From the NCBI RefSeq assembly GCF_000237925.1, contig NC_031502.1:21078909-21142908 (forward strand): a stretch of 64,000 nucleotides of DNA. The letters are read 5' to 3'. Position 1 is the first letter of the stretch. Every line of letters begins with the position of its first letter. Below the pieces are notes generated by a model. That model had not been told where the DNA came from. It did no database searches and saw only the letters and a list, made by a program, of their open reading frames with translations. A program made the translations under genes and the position numbers. Source of the stretch: Schistosoma mansoni (lineage: Eukaryota > Platyhelminthes > Trematoda > Strigeidida > Schistosomatidae). Of this stretch, positions 45,807 to 56,839 are shown one piece after another.

Positions 45807-46336
45807 TTATTTATTTATTTATTTGAACATATAAATAATTGGTACAAAGAGACACCAGATATATATGCGCCACACAAATCTTATTTGATTTGTGTGAGGG
45901 CTGTGATACTGTCCAGATGCCCAAACTGAAGCAGGTAGTTTTCTTAGGAGGCCACACCCGGAGCTTTTGATCTAAAGGTCTAACCCACAAGACAGTGAAG
46001 CATCGTGAGGAGATGCAGTCCCATAGTAGCCGGTGACCAACGATTGATTCATACGCCATTTGTTCCATCAGGATACTGGAGTCAGCCCTTGTACACCATT
46101 GGTTTGGAATCAGGGTTTTCCAACTCCTCTAGTTGGACTTTCCGTGTTCACCAACCCTGTTAAAGCGACGGATATTCGCTTTTCGTCCTCTCAATTTCGT
46201 AAATAACAACTGTGGCATGAGAAGGCAGTGAGTAGGACTTGTGTGGCAGAGGCTATATAGGTGTGGCCATGTCAGATTATTTAGAGAGGGAGATCGGACT
46301 CTCCCGCCTCTCAGCCGTACCAGGGCATTTGGGGGC
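45807..46336 (-). mobile_element. SINE B, full body, minus strand, with TSD
   Basis: The 8-bp duplication aattacgt lies at 45799-45806 and 46337-46344. The copy starts (minus strand) at GCCCCCAAATGCCCTGG and ends in an AAATAAATAAA tail. It confirms the 5' end seen at 20897. Confidence 0.88.
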
Positions 46337-46704
46337 AATTACGTACGATATACACCTCATCTCAGTCAAAAAGTAAAAATAAGCAAATTTTAATAAATAA
46401 TCAACATCATAGCGTGATTCTGATTAAACAATCATGGATTTTTAAACAGAGTAATTTGATATTTGTAACAGAAAGGTATTTAATGATATACACTTAATAT
46501 CTTACCAAATAGGAAACTTGATACTGTTATATCCCGACCAGAGTTATGAATGGTAAGCTTTGAGAACTATTAATGGACCATTACGTAACTTACATTTTTA
46601 TTGTATAATTATTAACTAACTAAACTATGCATATTCATGTTCCTCTTATTATAAGCTTTATTTTGACTCATAGATTGTTATTATACGATTTACCGTTCTT
46701 GAGT

Positions 46705-47040
46705 TATCTCCAGTCACCTAGGGGAGTTGGAAAAACTTGATTCCAAACCAATGGTGCACATCGGCTCCAGTATCCTGAGTGAACAAATGGCGTATGAACC
46801 AATTGTTGGTCAATGGCTACCATGGGAGTGCATTTCCTCACGATGCTCCACTACCTTGTGGATCAGATCTTTAGGTCAAAGACTTTGGATGTGGCCCCCT
46901 AAGTAAACCACCTGCTTCGGTTTGGACACACAGGCAGTATCATAGCCTCCAAACATTTAAAATGAAATGACAATCTTTTGTGTAACGCATATATATCTGG
47001 TACCCCCTTGTACCAATATTTATGTATTCAAAACAAAAAA
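46705..47040 (+). mobile_element. SINE B variant, 5'-truncated
   Basis: It begins at cacctaggggagttggaaaa and ends tatttatgtattcaaaacaa. It shares the variant tail (taaaatgaaatgac) with 45285. Confidence 0.75.
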
Positions 47041-47448
47041 TCTTATTTCTTAGTTTAAATTGTAGACGAGTCGATCAGAATGTAGATGACTTTTAGGTTC
47101 TCACATACAATCCAAATATCGTACGTAATGAATAGTAGAAATACCTTGATATACTTCTCAAAACGTTTAAAATAATAGTGTCAAACGTAGGCAGGCAGAG
47201 ACTATCGTTAAATTCAAACCTTAAACTGTTAATCTTAACTCTAAGTAGTTACAATATAGTGACTTTAAATTCTACTTGAGTCTTTTTTACAAGTTGTAAA
47301 AGGTAACCAATCTATATCCATTAGGAAAAGTTAATATGTCACTGTCTTTTTAACTCAAAGACAGAATAACCCGTAGAAGATATTCAAAAATTTATTCATT
47401 ATGTAAAACCTCTTTACATTTTGCGGCATTACTGTTTTTTCTTCCAAT
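47040..47448. other. Intronic stretch, no feature seen
   Basis: AT-rich, no recognisable repeat or coding sequence. Confidence 0.3.
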
Positions 47449-47462
47449 AATTTGATTGGCTA

Positions 47463-47586
47463 CCTGCTTCGGTTTGGGCACCCGGGCAGTATCACAGCCC
47501 TCACACAAATCAAATGAGATTTGTGTGGCGCATATTTATCTGGTGCTTTCTTGTACCAATATTTATGTGTTTAAATAAATAAATAA
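47463..47586 (+). mobile_element. SINE B, short copy with 14-bp TSD
   Basis: Duplication aatttgattggcta at 47449-47462 and 47587-47600. It holds only the last ~124 bases of SINE B and is nearly identical to the consensus of the other copies, so it is recent. Confidence 0.88.
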
Positions 47587-47734
47587 AATTTGATTGGCTA
47601 GAATTTCATCGCGGTTATCTTAATCACATCCCTATACAATATTGTCGTCATTTTGTGCACTGACTAATTTTGTTCATAATTTAGGAGAAATTCTTCAGAT
47701 TTCATATTTCCGTGAAAGTTTTACGTTAACACTT

Positions 47735-48570
47735 ATTTACTTTCTTCCGAAAGTGTAATGTTGTTTTGAAAATTTGAACATTATTGATTCTGTGGTGTAG
47801 GATACTGATATCCACATAAGTAATATATGGTTATGGTCGGACATTGAATGTATTTCAGTAGAAGATCGATAAAGAGAGAACGGAAACGAAACGCAATTGG
47901 TATGAAAATGCATGAACAATAATAATAATAATCGGAGACGAATGACTGGTATTTGCAGAAGAAACAGTGAAGATTGAGACAATTGATTGTTATCTTGCCA
48001 ATTAACTTCACTATATATCGTTCTCATATTTTAATGAGATATTCTGTAATGTTGTGCAATGTTTTATGGTGTAGGAGTAGGTTGGAACAAAGCTAGGGGC
48101 GGCCAGACCAAAACGTGGCACAAATCCATAAAGTCACTGACAATTGGACTGAGCCATGTTGATAGGTGTAGACTACCTGGTTGGGATCCGTGAGATGATA
48201 GCAATCGATGGTTAGAGACCTTGAAAGACATGGATCAAAATCGTTTGCAATGGTGAAGGTGTATCCACTGTTTGTGTTCTACCAAATTCTAATCTTCTGA
48301 ATTCTTCATGTCTCAATCTTTTTTCTCTTTCCAAATGTATTTCACTGTATTATACTCCATGAATAACATCTTCAAACCCTAATCTTTCGGATTACTGCTT
48401 ATACTCTTACTACCTCTACCACTATGGGATATGAATGGACAACTGCATCTCTGTGTTAATGTGGCATGGCAACTCGAGCTGATGTACGTACGTACGAAGT
48501 TCTACGTTGTGACTGACTGACTGACTGTGGTAAATATTTACGATTGTCCCCACCGTGTTTTGTTCACTAC
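47735..48570 (+). repeat. Unnamed repeat D, copy 3, split by LINE-R
   Basis: The left part (47735-48055) ends ctgtaatgttgt. The right part resumes at 48528 with ggtaaatatttacgattgtc, matching the uninterrupted order at 30640-30690. The insert is LINE-R. Confidence 0.65.
48056..48527 (+). mobile_element. LINE-R 3' end inserted in repeat D
   Basis: It reads GVGVGWNKARGGQTKTWHK, SIKSLTIGLSHVDRCRLPGW and ETLKDMDQNRLQW, then the gtacgtacgtac motif and the (gact)n tail. A short tgt repeat at the edges may be a residual TSD. Confidence 0.8.
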
Positions 48571-48900
48571 AATTCTACTTAGTAGTACTGTAAACAACTC
48601 TAGGCTTTTTGTTACTTAGTTCCAAACTAAATTTTTTTTTGCTCCAAGGACTTCTGATACTACTGCGATGTAGGTGGAACAAGATTTAACTGTGAACGAC
48701 ATTTAAAGACTTTTATTATTATCATCATCATCACTAAGTCACATTTAACCCTGTATTTTGATGTTAAACGTTCACTTCTTAGATGCTCATGAATATTTTT
48801 GATACTGAATTCATTGTATTGTTAAACATGAATTTTATTATTCCTTGTTGATTCGTTTGTATTTGTGTTTTGCTTAAATTTTTTTTTCTTTTTTCAATAG

Positions 48901-48973
48901 GGGCGTACACCCTTACATGTCGCTGTTGTTCATTCACAACGTGTTACTATTCGTGCTTTAGTTGAAGATTTCA
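48901..48973 (+). CDS. sowah: sowah exon 9: second ankyrin repeat
   Basis: The acceptor has a long T-tract ending ttcaatag. The exon reads GRTPLHVAVVHSQRVTIRAL VEDF, a clear ankyrin repeat with TPLHxAxxxxxxxxxxxLV. It joins exon 8 in phase 0 (RSR-GRTPLH) across a 27-kb intron. It ends TTTCA|gtaagt with one base of a split codon. Confidence 0.9.
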
Positions 48974-49054
48974 GTAAGTAGAGTTTTTTTTTCTCAAATT
49001 CAACAAGATGAAGAAATTAGTATTTACAGAACTACCTACAGAATGTATGTCATT

Positions 49055-49535
49055 TTATTATCTTACTTATACTTGTTACTCCTAGCGGAGTGTAAACACC
49101 CCAACCAGCAATCTCCAATCTCTTCAATCCTGGGCTCTCCCTTCATGCCTAGTGTTGTCCACTTTTACTTTGGCATTTAGGTCTCCCCTCAGGATACTCA
49201 GGTCCTTTCATGGGCATTTCTCTACGACCAATTGCAGCCTTTTGCGAAACCGATCTGCATCGTCTTCGTTGCTATCATTAGTGGGTGCATAACACTGGAT
49301 AACATTCATTGTAATCTCTTCCTTCTTTGTTTTGAAGGATTCTTTGATAATTGTGGATCCATGAGATTCTCATCTTATATGTAGTTTTTGTGCTTCTTTA
49401 GACAGCATCAGACTAACTCCCTGTTTGTATGAAGCATTTCCTTCTTCATGATTAGAGTACGATAGCATCTCTCCCTAATTTATCCTTTTCTGTTCAGTTT
49501 GGGTCCAACAGGTTTCACTTATTTATTGGATAGAA
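49055..49535 (-). mobile_element. RTE-like LINE with large internal deletion
   Basis: The first ~75 bases match the LINE 3' end (tacttgttactcctagcgga ... caatcctgggc). From about 49145 the sequence is instead endonuclease coding (agtgttgtccact... to ggtccaacaggtttcac), as at 41790-42160 in the full-length copy. About 2.4 kb between them is missing. Confidence 0.78.
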
Positions 49536-49854
49536 TAACTAAGTTTTGTATTGCAGAACTACTACTACTAAGTGTTGAGAACTCTTCATTAGTAGTTTTA
49601 AGCCTATAAGTTCTTTCAAGTCGTTTAAAAAGATTCTAATTATTTGTGCAATTTCGGTGAAATCATTTGACGTTTCTTAAAACGTCCTAATTTGTCGCAA
49701 TATTTAACTCATCTTAATGGTTGGTTATTAGGATCAATATTCAATGGAATCTGTAGATAAACTATTCATTTAATCAGATATGTTTTATAAATCTATGAGA
49801 CTATTGCTGAACAAGAAATAGTTACCTCAATCCGAATATCCTTAATAGTATTTA

Positions 49855-50270
49855 CAGTCAGTCAGTCAGCTACAACGTAGGACCAGTCACATATATGCAT
49901 CGGTCCAAGTTGCTATACCTCATTAGCACAACAAGATGAACACCAAATTCATAGAAGTAGTTAATTTAGTTGTGCTAATATATAAAAGAAAGGTTGTATA
50001 TAAGGAAGAAAGACAGATATGAAGCATTTTTAATCTCAAGGTTTAAGGGAACATAAAGAGTGTATACACCGACGCCATTGTGATCGATTCTGAGCCATGT
50101 CACCTAGAGTCTCCAACCATTGGTTACGATAGTCATTTGGACCCCAACCAAGTAGTCTGCATCTATCAACATAGTTCAGAATAGAAGTTAGTGACTTCAA
50201 GGACTGATGCCATGTTTTGGTTTGGCCGCCCCTAACTTTCTTCCAACCATCGCATCTTTGTTTTTTCCGA
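49855..50270 (-). mobile_element. LINE-R 3' end, second subfamily
   Basis: Minus-strand frame: DGWKKVRGGQTKTWHQSLKS, then VDRCRLLGWGPNDYRNQWLE and MAQNRSQWRRC. The tail (cagtcagtcagtcagctaca) lies at 49857. Confidence 0.8.
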
Positions 50271-50334
50271 TATCGACTAACTTTCGACAAAAGAAATTTG
50301 TTAAAAGAATTAATAGTAATGGAAAACTACATCT

Positions 50335-50408
50335 GATTGTAATCAGTTGTTATGGCAGCTCGAACTGATGTACGTACGTACAAAGTTCTATGCTGTGACT
50401 GACTGAGT
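50335..50408 (+). mobile_element. LINE-R tail fragment
   Basis: gcagctcgaactgatgtacg, gtacgtacaaagttc and tgactgactga only. Confidence 0.7.
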
Positions 50409-50492
50409 TGTTATTGTTATCAAATAATGACATTATATTTTCAATATTGTACTGTATAAATGTATGTAATGGTTCTTTTTCTTCTTTTTCAG

Positions 50493-50574
50493 AAGCTGAT
50501 CCAACTTTAATGGATTTTTCTGGTTACTTTCCATATATGCTACTTGAGAATAATTTGAAAACTGAATTATGAAC
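50493..50574 (+). CDS. sowah: sowah exon 10: end of ankyrin region, with in-frame TGA
   Basis: The acceptor is tctttttcag. With the A left by exon 9 it reads K-ADPTLMDFSGYFPYMLLEN-NLKTEL-stop. 'ADPTLMDFSGYFPY' matches the DYSGRxxxxYL motif that closes the SOWAH ankyrin array. The stop TGA is at 50570-50572, two bases before the only good donor (AC|gtatgt). The exon is 82 bases, whereas 81 would keep phase with exon 11. Read one base short in the AAAA run, the frame would stay open (NNLKLNYE) and join exon 11. So either the protein truly ends here at about 271 residues or one base is wrong. Confidence 0.8.
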
Positions 50575-50644
50575 GTATGTCTATTTGTTACTTATGCTTA
50601 ACTTTGAGTAATAATTATTATTATGATATTAGTTATTACTTTAA

Positions 50645-51170
50645 ATTACTTACTTACATAAGCCTGTTACCCCTCGTGAAAGAGGCACACACCAGCATTC
50701 TCCATCGGACTCTGTTTCGGGGAATCCTTTCCAATTGCTATTCATTATCTCGATGCCTGCTTTTAATTCCCGACGTACCATGCTCTTTGATATTCATCTT
50801 TTCCAAGTTAGAGCTTGCATCGTGATACAGTTTGATGATTTCCTCAATGTGTGTCCTACCCACTTCCAACATCTTTTCCTAATTTCCTCTTCAGCTGGAA
50901 GCTGATTTGCTCTCCTCCATATTATGCTGGTACTGATAGTATCTGGCCAACGGACATTTAGTATCTTGAGTAGACAATTGTTTATAAATACTTGTACTTT
51001 TTCGATGATGGCTGTGGTTGTTCCCCAAGTTTCAGCTCCTTACAATAGAACTGTTTTGACGTTCGTATTGAAGATTGTGACTTTTGTTGTTGGCTGACCG
51101 ACAGTTGTTTTGAGTTGCATTTGTTGTTCGACTGTAGGAATTCTGTCCTTACCTTCACATCTATTATAAA
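50645..51170 (-). mobile_element. RTE-like LINE, 3' end
   Basis: Minus-strand matches to the C-terminal part ([28 protein letters not shown]-like) and the tail TAAGTAAG at 50648. It runs back to the [14 protein letters not shown] region. Frames are broken. Confidence 0.78.
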
Positions 51171-51332
51171 CCTATTTAATCGAGTACAAAGTATTGTGCT
51201 GTTTTAAATCAAACTATCACTGCTGACAGTTAGTGAATGAGTGAATCAATTTAATTTCTCAAACCATTGTGAATTTTTAAAAGAGTATGAATATATGACA
51301 TTCTCGTTGAATGTTGATTGTTTCAAGCACAT

Positions 51333-51769
51333 TTATTTATTTATTTAAACACATAAATATAGGTACAAGGGAGCACCAGATAAATATGCGCCACATAAAT
51401 CTTATTTGATTTGTGTATGGGCTGTAATACTGCTCAGGTGCCCAGACTGAGGCAGGTGGTTTTCTTAGGGGGCCACACCCAGAGCCTTTGACCTGAAGGT
51501 ATGATCCACAAGGCAGTGGAGCATCTTAAGGAGATGCAGTCCCATGGTAGCCGGTGACCAACTATTGATTCATACGGTATTTGTTCCCTCAGGATACTGA
51601 AGCCCATGTACATCATTGGTTTGGAATCAGGGTTTTCGAACTCTCTTAGGTGGATCCTTCATATCTACCAACCCGGTTAAAGCGCCGGACATTCGCTTTT
51701 CATCCTTTCACTTTCGTGAACAACACCCTCACCACGAGAAGGCGGTGAGTAGGACTTCCCTGGCAGAGG
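51333..51769 (-). mobile_element. SINE B with 10-bp TSD
   Basis: Duplication tcaagcacat at 51323-51332 and 51770-51779. Minus-strand copy lacking the first ~85 bases of the body. Confidence 0.87.
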
Positions 51770-51849
51770 TCAAGCACATAATCTTACACATGTAAAATAT
51801 CCTCTCAATCAGGCTGAATAAGAAAAAAAATATTTATGTACAAGTTTTT

Positions 51850-51957
51850 TTTTTCACTTATTTTATTTAAACACATAAATATTGTTACAAAGGGGCACCA
51901 GATATATATACGCCGCACAAATCTCATTTAATTTGTGTGAGGGCTATGATACTGCCC
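51850..51957 (-). mobile_element. SINE B tail fragment
   Basis: Complement of the last ~105 bases (tatttaaacacataaatatt ... gggctatgatactgcc). Confidence 0.75.
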
Positions 51958-51959
51958 GT

Positions 51960-52200
51960 ACGAGGACATTTAATGTCAAATTGAATTGATGAGTTTTTGG
52001 ATTTTCATCGGTTAAGGTGGCTGAGATATATATTTTTTCACCTATGCATAAACAACATCTTTGTCGACAAGTAATATTTGTTAGTGTAGGAATAGGTTGG
52101 AAGAAAGCTAGAGGGGAACAAACCAAAAATATAACATCATTCTATTAAGCTACTGATTGTTAATTTGAAAAAAATGTTGTTAGATACAGATTATTAGATT
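51960..52200 (+). mobile_element. Ancient LINE-R fragment
   Basis: Diverged matches: ttttcatcggttaaggtggc, gtgtaggaataggttggaag and acaaaccaaaaatataacat. Confidence 0.5.
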
Positions 52201-52234
52201 AGTAAGTAGTATTGATCTTTTCTCAGAGAAATAA

Positions 52235-52395
52235 TAATGGTCGTCCGTTTCGTTCTGCTGTGGGGGAATCCTCAGCAGTGCGTATCCACGATCCCGCCTT
52301 GCGAGATTCGAAGCCTGGACCATGGTGGTCTAGCTTCAAATGATTCATGATCTAAACTATTGAAATCACCATAATATCCACAAAACCCCTTCTGA
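52235..52395. mobile_element. SINE A, rearranged copy
   Basis: A minus-oriented hammerhead and box B (52240-52315) is followed directly by a plus-oriented tail (52325-52395, gtggtctagcttcaaatgat ... ccccttctgat). Confidence 0.7.
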
Positions 52396-52599
52396 TATTA
52401 AATAATAATGAAATAAAAAAAAAAGCGAATCATTGAATAATCTCGGCTGAACATAAAAAAACGTAAACAGAATCTCAGTGAAATAACAAATTACATGCAC
52501 ACACACCTACACACATGTACAAACTAACACGATGGAATCATTCAAATTCATTAACTGGTGACTAGAAGTGGATAAACTGAAAATCTCGTCAATAAAATA

Positions 52600-53130
52600 A
52601 CAATGAAGACGACCACCACCACCACAACAACAACAAAGGTATCAAAACAACATTCAGAATGATTGATTAGATGAATGAAATCAAGAAAAAAAAAATCGAC
52701 AATCTATCAAAACATATGCAGATTGAGAAGACCAGGGTATGTATGTATGTATGTATGTATATATGTATACATATACACAAAGCTATCAGCTCTAATTCCA
52801 CATAACAGGAATTAACATTACCTGGTTTTAATAATAATAATAATGTCCGTTTCCAACTCAATTCACAGATATCTTAAGAGAAAAAGGGAAACTATCGGAT
52901 AATTAATTAAAAATTATATGTGTTACCATAGATATTGACATGTATCAGTATGAAAGTGTGTGTGTGTGTGTGTGTGTGTATGATGAATAAGTTGATGGAA
53001 GAACTCGATTGAACATAGATAAAAATTAATGTAGGGGTAAATAATAATTTTAATTAAAATCAAGAATACTACTAGTACTACTTATAATAATAGTAGTAAT
53101 AATAATAATAATAATGACAAAAATAAAAAT
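52600..53130. repeat. Microsatellite-rich stretch
   Basis: (ACC/AAC)n near 52610, (TATG)n near 52737, (TAA)n near 52832, (GT)n at about 52957-52979 and (TAA)n near 53085-53115. Confidence 0.85.
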
Positions 53131-53274
53131 AAAGAAATGACCAACATGTATATGAGCATTATATACATACATATCTTGATTTATTTTGATGAATTTAAAT
53201 AATACATGTCATTATTATTGTTATGAAAAGTATAACCCAGAAAAGAAACAGGACTAATAATTATTTGTGTATAA

Positions 53275-53450
53275 GGAAAGATAGATAGTAGTTAGCAGTG
53301 GAAACCAGGACGTGCATTTCGTCCTATTTGGGACTTGTCAGCTGAATTTACCTGCATCTCAGAGTTGATGTTCACTTTTGCACATATGTCAATAAGAGAC
53401 TGACCAGTTTTAGTTCTAATCATCAATGGGAAGATACAAACAAACAATAC
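53275..53450 (-). repeat. Sm-alpha repeat, minus strand
   Basis: The hammerhead at about 53295-53345 has CTGACAA (catalytic G replaced), perfect GTCC/GGAC stem II, GAAA, GCAC-GTC and CTGG, with CAG/CTG pairing in stem I. It is followed by the reversed Sm-alpha head to 53450. Confidence 0.75.
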
Positions 53451-53499
53451 TAAAAAAAATTTAATTATTCGTATAATTTTGTAATTTATTAGTGTTGAC

Positions 53500-53685
53500 A
53501 TGTATACCCACTGGACTCATTAGCTTAGTGAATAAAACCGTGGGGCATTTGAAACAAAAGGTAATGTGTTTAAGTTCCAGATGGGGATGATAATACATCC
53601 AATTAACGAGTCCCGAATAGGATGAAACGAGTATCCTAGATTTCACTACAAGGCGCCTATCTATCAAAAGGTTCTATGTTTAGTG
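53500..53685 (+). repeat. Sm-alpha repeat, diverged
   Basis: Tail with aacgagtcccgaataggatgaaac and catctatcaaaaggtt-like sequence. Core lost. Confidence 0.6.
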
Positions 53686-53689
53686 AATA

Positions 53690-54550
53690 GAAACATGTAT
53701 ACCATTGACAGTAGCATCAGTGCCGGAAAATGACCATTTTTAGGCGATTAAATGAGTGGGCACTTTTCTGTGTGAACTGGAAAGAGTCAAGAAAATTCAT
53801 ATTTACTCACTTTTGCTTAACTGATTCGAGTGACCAACCCGTTAAATGTTCACTTTCTTAAAAGCATTCGAAAGAAGTTAACAATACATCTGATAAAACT
53901 TAACAGATTAAATAATCGAATTGTTCATATATTTTACCTTTTTTTTCATTCATTTCTTATCTCTTCCTCATGACATATTACTATTATGTTCTCAACTAAC
54001 GAATTCCGGCTTGGTATCTTCCTCTGACGCTAGTTGATTTACATACAACACACAGTGGATGATATCAAACCATAAAATGTTAAAATCATAGTTATACATA
54101 AACAGAACAAAACCGGCTATGAACCAGGAAAACTATAAATAATCAGTTAGCAATAATTTTTAGAATGAAACCCATTGTATCAGTTAATGAATCAAAATGA
54201 AGCTTACAACAAACGGAATACAGAAATATAGTATACCAGTTATCTAACTTCTCACTGACTATATTCTTTGAAGATTGCACAAACCATAAGTAGGGAGTGA
54301 ATCTAGTTTTTAAAATTTCTACTTGACAAGAATATCTGAGATTAAGTATTAGTTTATTACTCTATGAACCAGTTCTATTGTTTTGTATGCATATAAGTAG
54401 GTGTTGAATGTTTGTCATTGTTTACCCTTACTAACTTGACTAAAGCTGAAAGATGGTTGGAATACTTTTGAATAATTGATGAGTATAGTGGAATACTAAC
54501 ATTCAATGTCATAATGTTAATGATTCTTAACTAAGTAATCAACAAATTCA
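53690..54550. other. Intron 10 stretch, no feature seen
   Basis: AT-rich, no recognisable coding sequence or repeat. Confidence 0.3.
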
Positions 54551-54554
54551 TATT

Positions 54555-54725
54555 CTCACAGTTGAAATCATGAGTCGATTAAAGCTAGACCACCATCGAA
54601 AACCTGGGAGCACTGGACGACCGTTTCGTTCTATTATGGGACTCCTCAGCAGTGTACATCCACGATCTTCAATCGACTCATGATTTCAACTGTGAAAATA
54701 CTAAATTCTCCACAAAACCTCCTCT
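54555..54725. mobile_element. SINE A inverted pair with intact-looking hammerhead
   Basis: A minus-strand unit (54555-54665) is joined to a plus-strand tail (54668-54725). The minus-strand ribozyme at 54611-54656 reads CACTG-CTGAGGA, GTCCCATAATAGAAC, GAAA, CGGTC, GTC, CAGTG. Stem I is a perfect 5 bp, the core fits CUGANGA/GAAA/GUC, and stem II has one mismatch. This is the best-preserved hammerhead in the window. Confidence 0.78.
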
Positions 54726-54899
54726 GATCTAAAATTCATATTCATTTAGTTATTTTCTTTTAAATAACTCTTAAATTTCAAAGCTTCTGATAACCAAATA
54801 ATTACGCAAGTTAGAATAATGAAATAGAACTTTATTGTTCTGATGGGTTTTTGAATTTAAAGATTCGTTGACTGAATTCACCCCTTATCATAACTCATA

Positions 54900-55145
54900 G
54901 CCAAGACAATGATATAGCCACACCCGAAGCCTTTGACCTAAATGTCTGATCCACAATGCAGTGTAGCATCGTGAGAACATGCAGTCCCATAGTAGCCAGT
55001 GACCAACTATTGATTCATAAGCCATTCCTTCACTCAGGATACTGGAGCCAGCCCATGTGCACCATTAGTTTGGAATCAGGGTTTTCCAACTGCACTAGGT
55101 GGACCCTCCATGTCAATCAACCCGGTTAAAGCCCCGAGTATTCAC
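54900..55145 (-). mobile_element. SINE B fragment, minus strand
   Basis: Complement of the middle of SINE B (gccacacccgaagcctttga ... cccggttaaagccccgagta). Both ends are missing. Confidence 0.75.
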
Positions 55146-55209
55146 TTTAACAATACTTATCCCAGTATAACATCGTGTTTTATTTTTCTTTAATGTTTCT
55201 TTTTCTAGC

Positions 55210-55251
55210 TTTTTTAACACATGGTCGACTTCAACGAATTCGAATTGCATG
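55210..55251 (+). CDS. sowah: sowah exon 11: short downstream exon
   Basis: The acceptor is tttttctag and the donor is GCAT|gtgagt. It is open in only one useful phase: (x)CT-TTT-TTA..., giving FLTHGRLQRIRIA, with one base passed to exon 12 (T+TA = Leu). It needs an upstream exon leaving one base. Exon 9 does so directly; exon 10 does not as sequenced. Confidence 0.6.
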
Positions 55252-55254
55252 TGA

Positions 55255-56480
55255 GTTTTTTCTTTTTTGTTGTTGTCAGTTTCTTTTAATATCATATTTC
55301 TCTTGTACTTGTGTTAATAGTTTTAAGATGATTGATTTATGCCACCCATTCACTACCTATATAATGTCAAAATATCACTAGCGGGAAGAATATTTCGAGT
55401 AGTATGTAGGAACGATTAGTCTTAATCATGCGGTATTGTCTTACTTAGTTTAGTTATGGGTAGTTCATGATTCGATCTTAATTGTTTGGTTAGAATGGAT
55501 GGGAAGCTCGTTTCTTCACAAATCGGTTTCATTTTGTTAAGGATTCTGTTTTGACTTTTAAAATAAGGACGTTTGCCAATTCGTTATGTTTTTATGTCCG
55601 ACTTTTTATCACGTGCGTTATCCACCAATCAAAATACGACTTTTCCAATATCAGTACTGTGCCACTCAATGACGTTCGACCAGTATGAGTAGTCGAGCTT
55701 CCTTATAGGTCTCTTGTCCACTCAGCCCTTCCAATTGAGTCCAGAACACCAATTACAGCTTCTGCTATGCCAACCCTTTATTTCAAACATACTCGGTTTA
55801 TATACCAGACAGACAGATCGCATCACACCATAAAATGGAAAATAATATTTGTACAAGATCAAGTCAAATGTGGCTGTGAGTAGGGGGAACGGTAATTAAT
55901 AAACTGAATATTGTTTAGGGACAGTAAATCGTATAATAATAATCCATAGGTCAAAATGAAGCTTATAATAAGATGAATATATATAGATCAAATCTAATCA
56001 CTGAATAGTTATACAATAAGAATATATATAGAATAATAGTCTTTTAATAGGTCCTGGGAGTTACCCTTACTTATGTCTTCACCGGGATATAACAGATTCA
56101 GCTTTTTTATGTCTACAGTAATTAGTACTTGTCTATAGAGTCTGCTTATTACTTATTCGCCATATGAGCAATCAGACCAATGACTCTATCTGCAACCGTT
56201 AACATAAGTTATCGTAAACAGTTGCCAGCAACTATAGCTCTTGTCGGTTGACACAGCTCTTCCTATGCCCAATAATCGATCATAACACGAAAACAATAAA
56301 TAGATTTACTTTCTGTTATTGTATTGTCATTCTGACTTAAAAACTCATAGATTTATATACATTAATTACAAGACTAGCATGAAACATAGATGGGCAATCA
56401 CAATTTGTACATATGTCCATATGTGATATGTATATAAATAATCGATGGAAGTTTAGGAACAGTATGGTTTTTGGGTTTCT
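55255..56480. other. Intron 11 stretch, no feature seen
   Basis: AT-rich with no repeat I can name. Confidence 0.3.
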
Positions 56481-56489
56481 TTAAAATCA

Positions 56490-56830
56490 CGGGTCAATCT
56501 AAATAAGAAAACCACTGAAGACTTGGAAGCACTGGATGGCCGTTTCGCCCTAGTTTTCGACTCCTCAACAGTGTTCATCCTTGATCCCGCGCACAGGAAT
56601 TGGACCCAGGGCCTTCGGTTTCATTTGCAAGTACCACAACTGAGCCGAGATCGACTAGTGTACAAGTATAAATTCAATCAGTCCACGATATTACGTGACC
56701 ATCTTGCGATGTCGTGGATGTGAAATACTAAGGGGTCCAACACTAGGATGAAACGGCTGCGTGGTGCTTCCATGTTGTTAATGGTTGTCTAACTTGAATC
56801 GATTCGTGATTTTCATCTAAAACATATATC
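56490..56830. mobile_element. Old inverted pair of SINE A copies
   Basis: A minus-strand half (to about 56640, with box B complement gaattggacccagg) and a plus-strand half (about 56700-56820, gtcgtggatg ... gattcgtgattttca). Both are diverged, with hammerhead cores lost. Confidence 0.6.
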
Positions 56831-56839
56831 AACATTTAA

